A DNA stretch of 64,000 nt. It comes from DASVXQ01 sp040414855 (GTDB lineage: Bacteria > Actinomycetota > CALGFH01). Positions 23,887 to 33,161 of the stretch are shown one piece after another (the first letter of the stretch is position 1; each line of letters begins with the position of its first letter). The stretch covers positions 7,930 to 71,929 of the forward strand of contig JBEDUQ010000304.1 in assembly GCA_040414855.1 (NCBI GenBank). The letters run 5' to 3'. Below the pieces are notes generated by a model. That model saw only the letters and a program-made list of their open reading frames with translations. It was not told the DNA's origin and did no database searches. The translations under genes were made by a program, and so were the position numbers.

Positions 23887-25851
23887 ATGAGCGCGAGACA
23901 CCTCGGCCGGATGAGCCCCCGGCGCCTCTACCGCCTGGCGGTGGCGGTGGCCGTGGCGCTGGTCGCCGTGTTCGCGATCTGGCTCGCCATCGACCTGGGC
24001 GGCCACTCGGCGACCAGCGCGTTCGACAGCCTCGCGATCGCGGTGGCCGCGTTCGCCGCGGCCGGGGCGTGCCTGCACTCCGCCCGGCGCGGCCAGTACG
24101 GCTTCGGCCGCGCCTGGACCATCTCCATGCGCCGGGCGTGGCGCCTGATCGGCGTCGCCGCCCTGACCTGGGGTGCCGGCCAGCTCATCTGGTCGTACCT
24201 GGAGCTGTCGGGCAGCGGGCCGGCCGGCTTCCCCTCGCTCGCCGATCTTTTCTTCCTGGCGGCGATCCCGCTGATCGGCGCGGGGGTGCTCTCCTGGCCG
24301 ACCGCGCCGGTGCACGCGCTCGCCCAGGTCCGGACCCTGCTCGACGGGTTGCTGATCGCCTCGTCGCTGCTGTTCGCCAGCTGGGCGCTGGTGCTCGGGC
24401 CGACCTACCACGGCGGAGGCGGCCCGCTGCCGCCGCGCGTGGTCGCGCTCGCCTATCCGATCGGCGACCTGGTCACACTGACGATCCTGTTCTCGGTGCT
24501 GGTCCGCACGCGCGGGCGCGCGATCGTCCAGCCGGCGCTGATCGCGGCGGCGGTCGTCTGCATCGGCCTGGCCGACTCGGCCTTCGCCTACCTCGCCGGC
24601 AAGGGCGCCTACAGCCCCGGCGCCTGGCTCGACCTCGGCTGGCTGGTGGGCTGGCTGCTGGTCGGGGTCGCCGCCCTCCGGCCCGCCCCGGCCGTGCCGC
24701 TGCGCGACGACGACGAGGACAGCCCCGCCTCCTGGTGGCGCTTCGCGCTGCCCTACGTGCCGCCGGTCGCCGCGTTCGTCACCGCCGCCTTCGTCCAGGC
24801 GGCGAACGGACGGCTGGAGCCGTTCCTGATCTTCAACGGCACCGTGATCCTGCTGCTGGTGGTGGCGCGCCAGGCGGTCGCCAACATCGAGAACCAGCGG
24901 CTGCACCAGCGCGTCCGCCGCACCGTCGACCGGCTCTTCCAGCGCGAGGCCGAGCTGGAGCGGGCGCTGGCCCGCCAGCGCGAGGACGCCAAGAGCCTGC
25001 ACGAGGTGTCCCAGATGAAGGACACCTTCCTGCGGGCGGTCTCCCACGACCTGCGTACGCCGCTCACCGCCATGCACGGGGTCGCGGTCACCCTGGAGCG
25101 CACCAAGCTCAACCTGCCCCGGGAGCAGGCGCTCGACCTGATCAAGATGATGATCGAGAAGACCCGCAAGATGGACCGGCTGCTGAGCGACCTGCTCGAC
25201 CTCAACCGAATGGGCGAGGGGATCCTGGAGCCGAAGCGCGGCACCATCGACATCAGCGCCCTGGCCCACCAGGTGGTCGACGAGGTCGACCAGCTCCGCG
25301 GCTGGCCGATCGAGATCGACGCCGAGCCGGTGATGGTCTCGGTGGACGCGCCCAAGGTCGAGCGGATCGTCGAGAACCTGCTGCTCAACACCACCAGGCA
25401 CACACCGCCGGGGACCCAGGTCTGGGTCCGTGCCCACGCCGGCGAGCGCGACCTGGAGCTGATCGTCGAAGACGCCGGCCCCGGCGTCCCCGCCGAGCTG
25501 GCCGGCAGCATCTTCGAGCCGTTCCGCCAGGGAACGGCCGCGCCGGCGCCGGGCAAGAAGCGCAAGGGCGTCGGCATCGGCCTCTCACTGGTTGCCCGGT
25601 TCGCGATCCTGCACGGCGGGCGCGCCTGGGTCGGCGAGCGGCCCGGAGGCGGGGCCTCCTTCCACGTCCTGCTGCCGGACTGCGTCCGGCACGAGGGCGC
25701 CGAGGCCGAGGCGTCCGGCGAGCGCGAGGACGGGGACGCGGCCACGGCGGTCCCTGCCGACGGGCAGGCGACCGCCGCCGGCGGCGAACGGCTCGGCGGC
25801 GAACGGCTCGGCGGCGCCAGGCCGGGCGCCGGGGCCGCGCGCCGCCGCTGA
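23887..25851 (+). CDS. Multi-pass membrane histidine kinase
   Basis: A 654-residue sensor kinase. About nine membrane helices occupy residues 15-335, a coiled coil follows (about 335-375), then the DHp motif SHDLRTPL with His387 and an ATPase domain (NLLLNTTRHTP near 499, EDAGPGVPAEL near 530, GVGIGLSLVARF near 567). The C-terminus is a low-complexity tail with two GGERLGGERLGG-type repeats. ATG 23887. No response regulator is next to it, so it is an orphan. The membrane input resembles MASE/7TM-type sensory regions; the signal is unknown. Confidence 0.87.
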   Translation: MSARHLGRMSPRRLYRLAVAVAVALVAVFAIWLAIDLGGHSATSAFDSLAIAVAAFAAAGACLHSARRGQYGFGRAWTISMRRAWRLIGVAALTWGAGQLIWSYLELSGSGPAGFPSLADLFFLAAIPLIGAGVLSWPTAPVHALAQVRTLLDGLLIASSLLFASWALVLGPTYHGGGGPLPPRVVALAYPIGDLVTLTILFSVLVRTRGRAIVQPALIAAAVVCIGLADSAFAYLAGKGAYSPGAWLDLGWLVGWLLVGVAALRPAPAVPLRDDDEDSPASWWRFALPYVPPVAAFVTAAFVQAANGRLEPFLIFNGTVILLLVVARQAVANIENQRLHQRVRRTVDRLFQREAELERALARQREDAKSLHEVSQMKDTFLRAVSHDLRTPLTAMHGVAVTLERTKLNLPREQALDLIKMMIEKTRKMDRLLSDLLDLNRMGEGILEPKRGTIDISALAHQVVDEVDQLRGWPIEIDAEPVMVSVDAPKVERIVENLLLNTTRHTPPGTQVWVRAHAGERDLELIVEDAGPGVPAELAGSIFEPFRQGTAAPAPGKKRKGVGIGLSLVARFAILHGGRAWVGERPGGGASFHVLLPDCVRHEGAEAEASGEREDGDAATAVPADGQATAAGGERLGGERLGGARPGAGAARRR

Positions 25852-26039
25852 GCAGCGCTCGACTTCCCGTTTGCCCTGGCCAGGGCCTACTTCGCCGCTT
25901 CGGTCCCCTCTGCTACAGTGGCCGCAGTGACCGAGCGCCGAGGCCGGTCGACGGGGCGACCCCCACGTCCTCGGGCGGGCGCCGGTGGGAGTAACGCCGT
26001 CCAGGCTGGCGGAAACGCCGGCGCGTCGTGAGGTCGCAC

Positions 26040-27446
26040 ATGGGTAACACGTCGAATCCCGGTCCGTTCGCGCCCCGAGTCCCGCGGGCGCACGCCGTCG
26101 CCCAGCCGTTCCCCTACCCGCTCGAGCGCGAATGGGTCGAGCCCGACTGGCGCCGCCTGCCCGGCTACCGCGACGTCACCGAGGCCGAATGGGCCTCGGC
26201 ACAGTGGCAGCGCGCCCACACGGTCAAGAACCTCAAGCAGCTCGGCGCCGCCCTCGGCGGCCTGCTCCCCGACGACCTGCTCGCCTCGATCGAGCGGGAC
26301 CAGGCGGAGCGGGCGACCATGTCGATGCTGCTGCCTCCGCAGATGCTCAACACCATGGACGAGCGGGACCTGTGGGCCGACCCGGTGCGCCGCTACATGC
26401 TCCCGGCCTTCGACGACCGCGACCCGGACTGGCCGAGCCACCCGCTGGCGACCCGCGACAGCCTCCACGAGGCCGACATGTGGGCGGTCGAGGGGCTCAC
26501 CCACCGCTACCCGACCAAGGTGCTCGCCGAGGTGCTGGCCACCTGCCCGCAATACTGCGGCCACTGCACCCGCATGGACCTGGTCGGCAACTCGACGCCA
26601 CAGGTCGACAAGTACAAGTTCCAGGTCAAGCAGACCAACCGCCACGACCAGATCCTCGACTATCTCCGCCGCACGCCGTCGGTGCGGGACGTGGTCGTGT
26701 CCGGCGGCGACGTCGCCAACCTCCCGATCCGGGTGCTCGAGGGCTTCGTGTCCCAGCTCCTGGACATCGAGAACATCCGCGATATCCGTCTGGCCACCAA
26801 GGGCCTGATGGGCATCCCGCAGCACTTCCTCCAGGACGAGGTCCTCCAGGGCCTGGACCGCCTCGCCCGCAAGGCCGCCGAGCGCGAGGTCGACCTGGCG
26901 ATCCACACCCACGTCAACCACGCCAACCAGCTCACCCCCCTGGTCGGCAGGGCGGTCCGCAAGGTGCTCGACATGGGCTTCCGCGACGTCCGCAACCAGG
27001 GCGTCCTGCTCCGCGGCGTCAACACCAGCCCGCACGCCCTGCTGGAGCTGTGCTTCACGCTGCTCGACCGCGCCAAGGTGATGCCGTACTACTTCTACAT
27101 GTGCGACATGATCCCCAATTCCGAGCACTGGCGGATCTCGGTCGCCGAGGCGCAGGCGCTGCAGCACGCGATCATGGGCTACCTGCCGGGCTTCGCCACC
27201 CCGCGGGTCGTCTGCGACGTGCCGTTCGTGGGCAAGCGCTGGATCCATCAGGTCGATTCGTACGACCGCGAGAAGGGCATCTCCTACTGGGCCAAGAACT
27301 ACCGGACCGGCATCGAGTTCGACGACCCCGACGCCCTGGACCGCAGGTTCGAGTACTACGACCCGATCCACTCGCTGCCTGAGGCCGGCAAGGAGTACTG
27401 GCGCCGCTTCCGGATCACCGACCCCTCGCCGGCGACGGTGACCTGA
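26040..27446 (+). CDS. KamA family radical SAM aminomutase
   Basis: A 468-residue relative of lysine 2,3-aminomutase, a radical SAM and PLP enzyme that moves an amino group from carbon 2 to 3. The iron-sulfur motif CPQYCGHC is at residues 169-176. The core with VVVSGGDVANLP is typical of the family, but the PLP-lysine region reads CDVPFVGKRWIHQ rather than the Gly-rich PGGGGK of classic KamA, so it is a divergent subfamily whose substrate may be lysine, glutamate or another amino acid. ATG 26040 has GAGG seven bases upstream. Monocistronic. Confidence 0.85.
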   Translation: MGNTSNPGPFAPRVPRAHAVAQPFPYPLEREWVEPDWRRLPGYRDVTEAEWASAQWQRAHTVKNLKQLGAALGGLLPDDLLASIERDQAERATMSMLLPPQMLNTMDERDLWADPVRRYMLPAFDDRDPDWPSHPLATRDSLHEADMWAVEGLTHRYPTKVLAEVLATCPQYCGHCTRMDLVGNSTPQVDKYKFQVKQTNRHDQILDYLRRTPSVRDVVVSGGDVANLPIRVLEGFVSQLLDIENIRDIRLATKGLMGIPQHFLQDEVLQGLDRLARKAAEREVDLAIHTHVNHANQLTPLVGRAVRKVLDMGFRDVRNQGVLLRGVNTSPHALLELCFTLLDRAKVMPYYFYMCDMIPNSEHWRISVAEAQALQHAIMGYLPGFATPRVVCDVPFVGKRWIHQVDSYDREKGISYWAKNYRTGIEFDDPDALDRRFEYYDPIHSLPEAGKEYWRRFRITDPSPATVT

Positions 27447-27476
27447 GCCAGCCGGGCGGCTGCCCGAGCGGGCCAG

Positions 27477-28841
27477 TCAGCCGCGCAGCAGCTCGGCGAC
27501 CTGGAAGGCCAGCTCGAGCGCCTGGCTGGCGTTGAGGCGCGGGTCGCAGGCGGTCTCGTAGCGCAGGCTGAGGTGCCCGTCCTCGATCTCGTGGGCGCCG
27601 CCGAGGCACTCGGTCACGTCCTCGCCGGTCAGCTCGATGTGGATCCCGCCCGGGTGGGTGCCGAGCGAGCGGTGCACCGCGAAGAAGCTGGTCAGCTCGG
27701 CCATCACGTCGTCGAAGCGGCGCGTCTTGTGGCCCGACGGCCCGACGAAGGTGTTCCCGTGCATGGGATCGCACGCCCACACCACCGGGTGGCCGGCGTC
27801 GGCGACCGCGCTGATCAGCGGCGGCAGCATCCGCTCGACGTGCTTGGCGCCCATCCGCGCGATCAGCGTGAGCCGCCCGGGGACCCGCTGGGGGTCGAGC
27901 CGGTCGCACAGCGCCAGGGCCTCGGCGGGGGCAACGGTCGGGCCCAGCTTGAGGCCGATCGGGTTGCCGACGCCGCTGAGGAACTCGACGTGCGCGCCGT
28001 CGAGCTGGCGGGTGCGCTCGCCGATCCACAGCAGGTGCGCGCTGGTGTCGTACCAGCCGCCGGTGAGGCTGTCCTGCCTGGTCATCGCCTGCTCGAAGCC
28101 GAGCAGCAGCGACTCGTGCGAGGTGTAGAAGTCGACTTGGTGCAGCGCGGGCGTCGAGGCGACCTCGACGCCGCAGGCGGTCATGAACGCGAGCGCCCGC
28201 TCGATGGCGCCGGCGGTGGCCTCGTAGCGCCGGCCCGCCGGGCTGCCCCAGACGAACTCCTGGTTCCAGGTGTGGACCTGGTGGAGGTCGGCGAAGCCTC
28301 CGGTCGTGAACGCCCGCAGCAGGTTCAGCGTGGCCGCCGACTGGTGGTAGGCGCGCAGCATCCGCTCGGGGTCCGGTCGCCGCGCCTCCGGCGTCGGCTC
28401 GACGCCGTTGACCATGTCGCCGCGGAAAGCCGGCAGCTCGACCCCGTCGACCAGCTCGGTCGGCAGGCTCCGCGGCTTGGCGAACTGCCCGGCGATGCGG
28501 CCGACCTTGACCACCGGCAGCCCGGAGCCGTAGGTCAGCACCACGGCCATCTGGAGGATGACCTTGAGCTTGTCGCGGATCGAATTGGCCGAGAACGCGT
28601 CGAACGACTCGGCGCAGTCGCCGGCCTGGAGCAGGAAGCCATGGCCCGAGGCGACCTTGGCGAGCCCGGCCTGGAGCGTGCGCGCCTCGCCGGCGAATAC
28701 CAGCGGGGGCAGCTTGGCGACCTGGGCGAGCACCTCGTCGACCGCGGCCGGGTCCGGCCAGTCCGGCTGCTGGCCGGCCGGCAGCGTGCGCCAGCCGGTC
28801 GGAGACCAGCCATGGGGGACCTGGGCGGGAGCGTGCCGCAT
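27477..28841 (-). CDS. aroF: Class II 3-deoxy-7-phosphoheptulonate (DAHP) synthase
   Basis: A 454-residue plant/actinobacterial-type DAHP synthase that joins phosphoenolpyruvate and erythrose 4-phosphate as the first step of the shikimate pathway. GFLLQAGDCAESF near residue 66, AGQFAKPRS near 117, GLKLGPT near 290, WACDPMHGNT near 353 and GGIHIELTGEDVTECLGG near 397 are class II signatures with metal ligands (Cys, His, Glu, Asp). ATG 28841 has only a weak ribosome site. It is divergent from an acyl-CoA synthetase. Control by aromatic amino acids, as in mycobacteria, is possible. Confidence 0.95.
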   Translation of the reverse strand: MRHAPAQVPHGWSPTGWRTLPAGQQPDWPDPAAVDEVLAQVAKLPPLVFAGEARTLQAGLAKVASGHGFLLQAGDCAESFDAFSANSIRDKLKVILQMAVVLTYGSGLPVVKVGRIAGQFAKPRSLPTELVDGVELPAFRGDMVNGVEPTPEARRPDPERMLRAYHQSAATLNLLRAFTTGGFADLHQVHTWNQEFVWGSPAGRRYEATAGAIERALAFMTACGVEVASTPALHQVDFYTSHESLLLGFEQAMTRQDSLTGGWYDTSAHLLWIGERTRQLDGAHVEFLSGVGNPIGLKLGPTVAPAEALALCDRLDPQRVPGRLTLIARMGAKHVERMLPPLISAVADAGHPVVWACDPMHGNTFVGPSGHKTRRFDDVMAELTSFFAVHRSLGTHPGGIHIELTGEDVTECLGGAHEIEDGHLSLRYETACDPRLNASQALELAFQVAELLRG

Positions 28842-28978
28842 CGCGCCATCGTGTCGGCTCGCGACCGATCCGGCAAGTCGATTTGGGAATCCGCCCAGCG
28901 CGGGGTCTTGCGTGCCGCCATCCGGGGGAGCCAGCATCGGGGATCAGTGGTCGCCCGAACAGAAAGAGGAGGCGTGCC

Positions 28979-30646
28979 ATGGCGTCGTCGGCGCTCTCAT
29001 ACCTCGACGGAGCCAGCCCGGTCCCGCTGCTGGGCGAGACCATCGGCGACAACCTCGACCGGACCGTCGCCGCGCACCCCGACCGTGACGCGCTGATCAG
29101 CGTCCACCAGAGCGTCAGGCAGACCTGGGCGCAGTTCCACGCCGCGGTCGAGGAGATCGCCCGGGGCCTGCTCGCGCTCGGCATCGAGCCGCGCGAACGG
29201 GTCGGGATCTGGTCCCCGAACAACGCCGAGTGGGTGACCCTCCAGTACGCCACCGCCAAGATCGGGGCGATCCTGGTCAACATCAATCCGGCCTACCGGA
29301 CCTCGGAGCTGGCCTACGCCCTGGCCCAGTCCGAGGTCTCCACCCTGGTGCTCGCGCCGCGCTTCCGCCAGGCCGACTACCTGGCGATGCTCGAGGAGGT
29401 CGCGGACCAGCTCCCGGGGCTGCGGCGGCGGATCGTGCTCGGCGACGAGGCCCCGGCCGGGGCGCTGCGCTGGAGCGACCTGCGCGAGGCCGCCGTCACG
29501 GTCGGCGGGGACGACCTGCGCGCGCGCCAGGCCGCCCTCCAGTTCGACGACCCCATCAACATCCAGTACACCTCGGGCACCACCGGCTTCCCCAAGGGCG
29601 CCACCCTGTCGCACCACAACCTCCTCAACAACGGCTTCTTCATCGGCGAGGGCTGCCGCTACACCGAGCGGGACCGCGTCTGCATCCCGGTGCCGCTGTA
29701 CCACTGCTTCGGCATGGTGCTCGGCAACCTGGCCTGCTCGACCCACGGCGCCGCGATCGTCTACCCCGGCGAGGCGTTCGACCCCGAGGCGACCCTGACC
29801 GCGGTCGAGCGGGAGCGCTGCACCGCCCTCTACGGCGTGCCGACCATGTTCATCGCCGAGCTGGAGCACCCGCGCTTCGCCGAGTTCGAGCTGTCGAGCC
29901 TGCGCACCGGCATCATGGCCGGCTCGCCGTGCCCGGTCGAGGTGATGAAGGCGGTCCAGACGGACATGCACATGCCCGAGGTGACGATCTGCTATGGGAT
30001 GACCGAGACCAGCCCGGTGTCGTTCCAGACCGCGCCCGACGACCCGATCGACAAGCGCGTGGCCACCGTCGGGCGTGTCCATCCGCACGTCGAGGCCAAG
30101 GTCGTCGACCCCGACAACGGACGGGTCGTTCCGCCCGGCCAGCCTGGCGAGCTCTGCACCCGCGGCTACCTGGTGATGCTCGGCTACTGGGGCAACCAGG
30201 AGGCGACCGCCGAGGCGATCGACCAGGCCCGCTGGATGCACACCGGCGACCTCGCCACGATCGACGAGGACGGCTACGCCAACATCGTCGGGCGCATCAA
30301 GGACATGGTCATCAGGGGCGGCGAGAACGTCTACCCGCGCGAGGTCGAGGAGTTCCTCTACCAGCATCCGGCCGTCAGCGACGTGCAGGTGATCGGCGTC
30401 CCCGACGCCAGGTACGGCGAGGAGCTGTGCGCCTGGATCCGGCTCAGGGAGGGCCAGACCGTCGACGGCGACGAGCTGCGCGAGTGGTGCCGCGGCAAGA
30501 TCGCCAGCTTCAAGATCCCGCGCTACTGGCGCTTCGTCGACGGCTTCCCGATGACCGTCACCGGCAAGGTCCAGAAGTTCAAGATGCGCGAGACCTCCAT
30601 CGCCGAATTGGGCCTGGAAGCCGCGGGCAGCATCGAGACCGCCTGA
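28979..30646 (+). CDS. Fatty-acid acyl-CoA synthetase (AMP-binding)
   Basis: A 555-residue adenylate-forming ligase of the FadD/AcsA-like group, activating a carboxylic acid to acyl-CoA. The P-loop YTSGTTGFPKG is near residue 197, the A5 motif CYGMTETSPV near 338, the hinge GRIKDMVIRGGENVYPREVE near 440, and the catalytic lysine is in TVTGKVQKFKMRE near 530. AGAAAGAGGAGG precedes ATG 28979. A strong hairpin follows the gene. Medium- or long-chain acids are likely substrates; beta-oxidation genes are not adjacent. Confidence 0.9.
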   Translation: MASSALSYLDGASPVPLLGETIGDNLDRTVAAHPDRDALISVHQSVRQTWAQFHAAVEEIARGLLALGIEPRERVGIWSPNNAEWVTLQYATAKIGAILVNINPAYRTSELAYALAQSEVSTLVLAPRFRQADYLAMLEEVADQLPGLRRRIVLGDEAPAGALRWSDLREAAVTVGGDDLRARQAALQFDDPINIQYTSGTTGFPKGATLSHHNLLNNGFFIGEGCRYTERDRVCIPVPLYHCFGMVLGNLACSTHGAAIVYPGEAFDPEATLTAVERERCTALYGVPTMFIAELEHPRFAEFELSSLRTGIMAGSPCPVEVMKAVQTDMHMPEVTICYGMTETSPVSFQTAPDDPIDKRVATVGRVHPHVEAKVVDPDNGRVVPPGQPGELCTRGYLVMLGYWGNQEATAEAIDQARWMHTGDLATIDEDGYANIVGRIKDMVIRGGENVYPREVEEFLYQHPAVSDVQVIGVPDARYGEELCAWIRLREGQTVDGDELREWCRGKIASFKIPRYWRFVDGFPMTVTGKVQKFKMRETSIAELGLEAAGSIETA

Positions 30647-30690
30647 GCGGCGTCGGCTGCACCGGGTGCTTCGGGTGGCCAGCCCCGGGA

Positions 30691-30733
30691 AGGGGAAGGC
30701 CCGGCAGGGAGCCGACCCGCCAGGCCTTCCCCT
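30691..30733. terminator. Bidirectional terminator-like hairpin
   Basis: An 11-bp perfect stem (AGGGGAAGGCC paired with GGCCTTCCCCT) with a 21-base loop sits between the convergent acyl-CoA synthetase and CHRD genes. There is no U-tract, as is usual for actinobacterial terminators. Confidence 0.7.
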
Positions 30734-30778
30734 CCCCTCACGGCTGGGCGACCGGTTGACGGGAGCGTCGCGCCTTGC

Positions 30779-31633
30779 TCAGCGGTGGAGCTGTCCGCGC
30801 ATCGCCCCGGCTGGGAACTCGGCGTTGTGGATGTTGGTGTAGAAGCCGTTCGGCGCTGTGTGGATCTGGCGGACCAGGGCGCGATCCACGCCGGCGGTGC
30901 AGCCGGAGACGCTGTCGAGCGTCGAGGGCAACCCGTTCGGCGCCTCGAAGAAGGGGACCACGATCGGACCGTTGACGCCGGCCGGTCCCTGGTGGATGTG
31001 GCCCCTGGTGGGCGTTGCGATGTTGGTCCAGGTCGCCGACCAGCAGACCCTGCTGCCCACGGCGGTGACGGCGCCGGTGCCGCTGCCGTCGGGATCGGCG
31101 GGCGGGACCTCGTTGGCGCCGACCATGGTCGAGCGGAGCTGGCTCGGCACCTGCGGGGTCACCGGGAACGGCCGGAGCTGCCCGCGCATGGCGCCGGCCG
31201 GGAACTCGGCGTTGTGCACGTTCACGTAGAACTGGCCGGGATGGCCGCGGATCTCGTCGATCAGGTCCTGGCCGCCGGTCACGCAGCCGTGGGCGGAGCT
31301 GATCGGCGCCGGCACCTCACCCTCGAAGAAAGGCAGGACGATAGGGCCGTTGACGCCGGCCGCGCCCTGGTGGATGTGGGCGCGCATTGGCGCGTTGAGG
31401 TTGTGCCAGGTGACTGTGAAGCACGTCTGGGTCCCGTCGAAGCGGACGAAGGCGGTTCCGAAGGCATCGGCGTCGCCGGGCGGGACCTCGTTGCGGCCCA
31501 GCATGACGGCCATGAAGCTCACCGGCCTCGAACCCGCGCTGGCCACGCCGGGGGCGGCCAGGATCAGCAGTCCGAGCAAGAGCGCGACGGCCGCTGCGAT
31601 GGCGAGCGAACGACGCTGCACGGCTTGATGCAT
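30779..31633 (-). CDS. Secreted protein with two CHRD domains
   Basis: A 284-residue exported protein. A signal peptide (cleavage after about residue 33, ASA) is followed by two CHRD domains (about 36-155 and 165-284), each with the sequence pattern GxNEVPP ... HIHQGxAGVNGP ... FYxNxHNAEFPAGAMRGQL. CHRD domains are found in chordin and many bacterial secreted proteins; function is unclear, possibly metal or wall binding. AAAGGAGAGGG precedes ATG 31633. The two domains are a clear internal duplication. Confidence 0.87.
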   Translation of the reverse strand: MHQAVQRRSLAIAAAVALLLGLLILAAPGVASAGSRPVSFMAVMLGRNEVPPGDADAFGTAFVRFDGTQTCFTVTWHNLNAPMRAHIHQGAAGVNGPIVLPFFEGEVPAPISSAHGCVTGGQDLIDEIRGHPGQFYVNVHNAEFPAGAMRGQLRPFPVTPQVPSQLRSTMVGANEVPPADPDGSGTGAVTAVGSRVCWSATWTNIATPTRGHIHQGPAGVNGPIVVPFFEAPNGLPSTLDSVSGCTAGVDRALVRQIHTAPNGFYTNIHNAEFPAGAMRGQLHR

Positions 31634-31759
31634 GCACCCTCTCCTTTCGTCGATTGCGACGATACCCCATCAACCTGACACAAGCCCCGGCGCTTCCATG
31701 GGAGCGGAAAGCAGTCCGGATCGTCGGTACCGTCAGGCATCGCTGCTACAGTCCGGGGC

Positions 31760-32536
31760 ATGGCCAAGCTCGGAGTTCACATCGACGGCTTCGAGGGCGA
31801 GCCGCCCGTCGAAGGGGCGGTCGCTCGCGGCGCCGACTGCGTCCAGTTCTTCATCAGCGACCCGCAGGGCTGGAAGGTCCCGCCGCCCGGCCCCGACGCG
31901 GCCGACCTGGCCGCGACCAAGCTCACCAAATACGTGCACGCGCCGTACACCATCAACCTGGCATCGGCGAACAACCGGATCCGGATCCCATCGCGCAAGA
32001 TCCTCGCGGACACCTGCAGGGTGGCGGTCGCGGTCGGCGCCGAGGCGGTGATCGTCCACGGCGGCTACGTCTCCAGCGCCGGCGACGAGGAGCAGGGCTT
32101 CCTGCGCTGGCGCAAGGCGCTGGAGCAGCTCGACACCCCGATCCAGCTGCTTCTCGAGAACACCGCCGGCGGCGACCACGCCATGGCCAGGCATCTCGAC
32201 ACCATCGCCAGGCTCTGGGACCACGTCGGCGACCTCGGCCTGGGGTTCTGCATCGACACCTGCCACGCCCACGCGGCCGGCGAGGGCCTGGACGGCGTGG
32301 TCGGCCGCATCAAGGCGATCACCGGCCGGGTCGACCTGATCCACGCCAACGACTCCAGGGACCCCGCCGGCTCCGGGCGGGACCGGCACGAGAGCATCGG
32401 CAAGGGCCAGATCGGCGTGGATCCGATCGCCGCCGTGATCAGCGAGGCCGGCGTCCCGGCCATCTGCGAGACGCCGGGCGGGGTCGACCGGCACCGCGAG
32501 GATCTCGAGGCGCTCCGCTCGCACGTCAAAGGCTGA
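31760..32536 (+). CDS. nfo: Endonuclease IV (AP endonuclease family 2)
   Basis: A 258-residue TIM-barrel nuclease that cuts DNA at abasic sites in base-excision repair. The three-zinc ligands are spread as in Nfo: YVHAPYTINLAS near 54, VIVHGGYVSS near 95, LLENTAGG near 131, GFCIDTCHAHAAG near 164, IHANDSRDPAGSGRDRHESIGKG near 195, and ICETPG near 236. The start at 31760 lies about eight bases after a TACAGT -10-like box, so it may be leaderless or nearly so. Monocistronic. Confidence 0.93.
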   Translation: MAKLGVHIDGFEGEPPVEGAVARGADCVQFFISDPQGWKVPPPGPDAADLAATKLTKYVHAPYTINLASANNRIRIPSRKILADTCRVAVAVGAEAVIVHGGYVSSAGDEEQGFLRWRKALEQLDTPIQLLLENTAGGDHAMARHLDTIARLWDHVGDLGLGFCIDTCHAHAAGEGLDGVVGRIKAITGRVDLIHANDSRDPAGSGRDRHESIGKGQIGVDPIAAVISEAGVPAICETPGGVDRHREDLEALRSHVKG

Positions 32537-32615
32537 GCCGGCTCGCGGTTCCGGCTATCCTTTCGCCACAATCCGCGCACGCTCGCGGTCGCGACGCCGT
32601 CCGGTGGAGGAGCCG

Positions 32616-32843
32616 ATGCCAGCCAAGCAGGACACCAATCCCACCAAAGCTGCCCTGGAGGCTGCCGTCCTCGACCTCACCGACGACGAGATCGTCGATG
32701 CCCTGCTGCGGCGGCCGCGCAACGACATCAAGGACGCCTTCGACGCCCGCAAGGACTACACCTGGGCGGGGGAGGCCAGGCGCAACATCCTCGTCTCGCT
32801 CGCCAAGCGGCTGGAGTCCGGCCGCAAGCCCACCAAGAGCTAG
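32616..32843 (+). CDS. Small conserved-looking hypothetical protein (75 aa)
   Basis: A 75-residue protein, mostly helical, with LDLTDDEIVDALLRRP in the middle and a basic C-terminus (KRLESGRKPTKS). A strong ribosome site (GGTGGAGGAG) precedes ATG 32616. I do not recognise the family. It follows nfo by about 80 bases on the same strand and may share its transcript. Confidence 0.7.
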   Translation: MPAKQDTNPTKAALEAAVLDLTDDEIVDALLRRPRNDIKDAFDARKDYTWAGEARRNILVSLAKRLESGRKPTKS

Positions 32844-32859
32844 GTCCGGGGCTCCCGGG

Positions 32860-33138
32860 TCAGCCGGCCGCGGCCTCGGGAGGGTCGGAGACGCCGAGCG
32901 GCTGGGGCCGGCGCGGCCGCGCGTTGTCGGCCGCGGGGTGCTCGACCAGGGCGACCACCCGGCTGGCCAGGAAGCGGGCGGTGCGGACCGGCTGGCCCGT
33001 GCGCGTGACCTCGACGACCTCGATGAGGTTGCGGCGCGTGTTCACCTCGACCCGGCGCCCGTCCCGGGTCGCGACGATGTCGAACCCGCGCACCTCGTGC
33101 CCGGTGTCCACCAGCACCTCGACCCGATCTCCCCGCAT
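32860..33138 (-). CDS. Small hypothetical protein (92 aa)
   Basis: A 92-residue protein with a beta-rich N-terminal half (RVEVLVDTGHEVRGFDIVATRDGRRVEVNT) and a disordered Pro/Ala tail. No family is recognised. It sits 23 bases downstream of mshC on the same strand and ends just after the convergent small gene at 32843. Frame use and codon composition look genuine. Operon membership with mshC is inferred from spacing only. Confidence 0.6.
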   Translation of the reverse strand: MRGDRVEVLVDTGHEVRGFDIVATRDGRRVEVNTRRNLIEVVEVTRTGQPVRTARFLASRVVALVEHPAADNARPRRPQPLGVSDPPEAAAG

Positions 33139-33161
33139 ACCCGCAGAGTAGCGCGCCAGGG

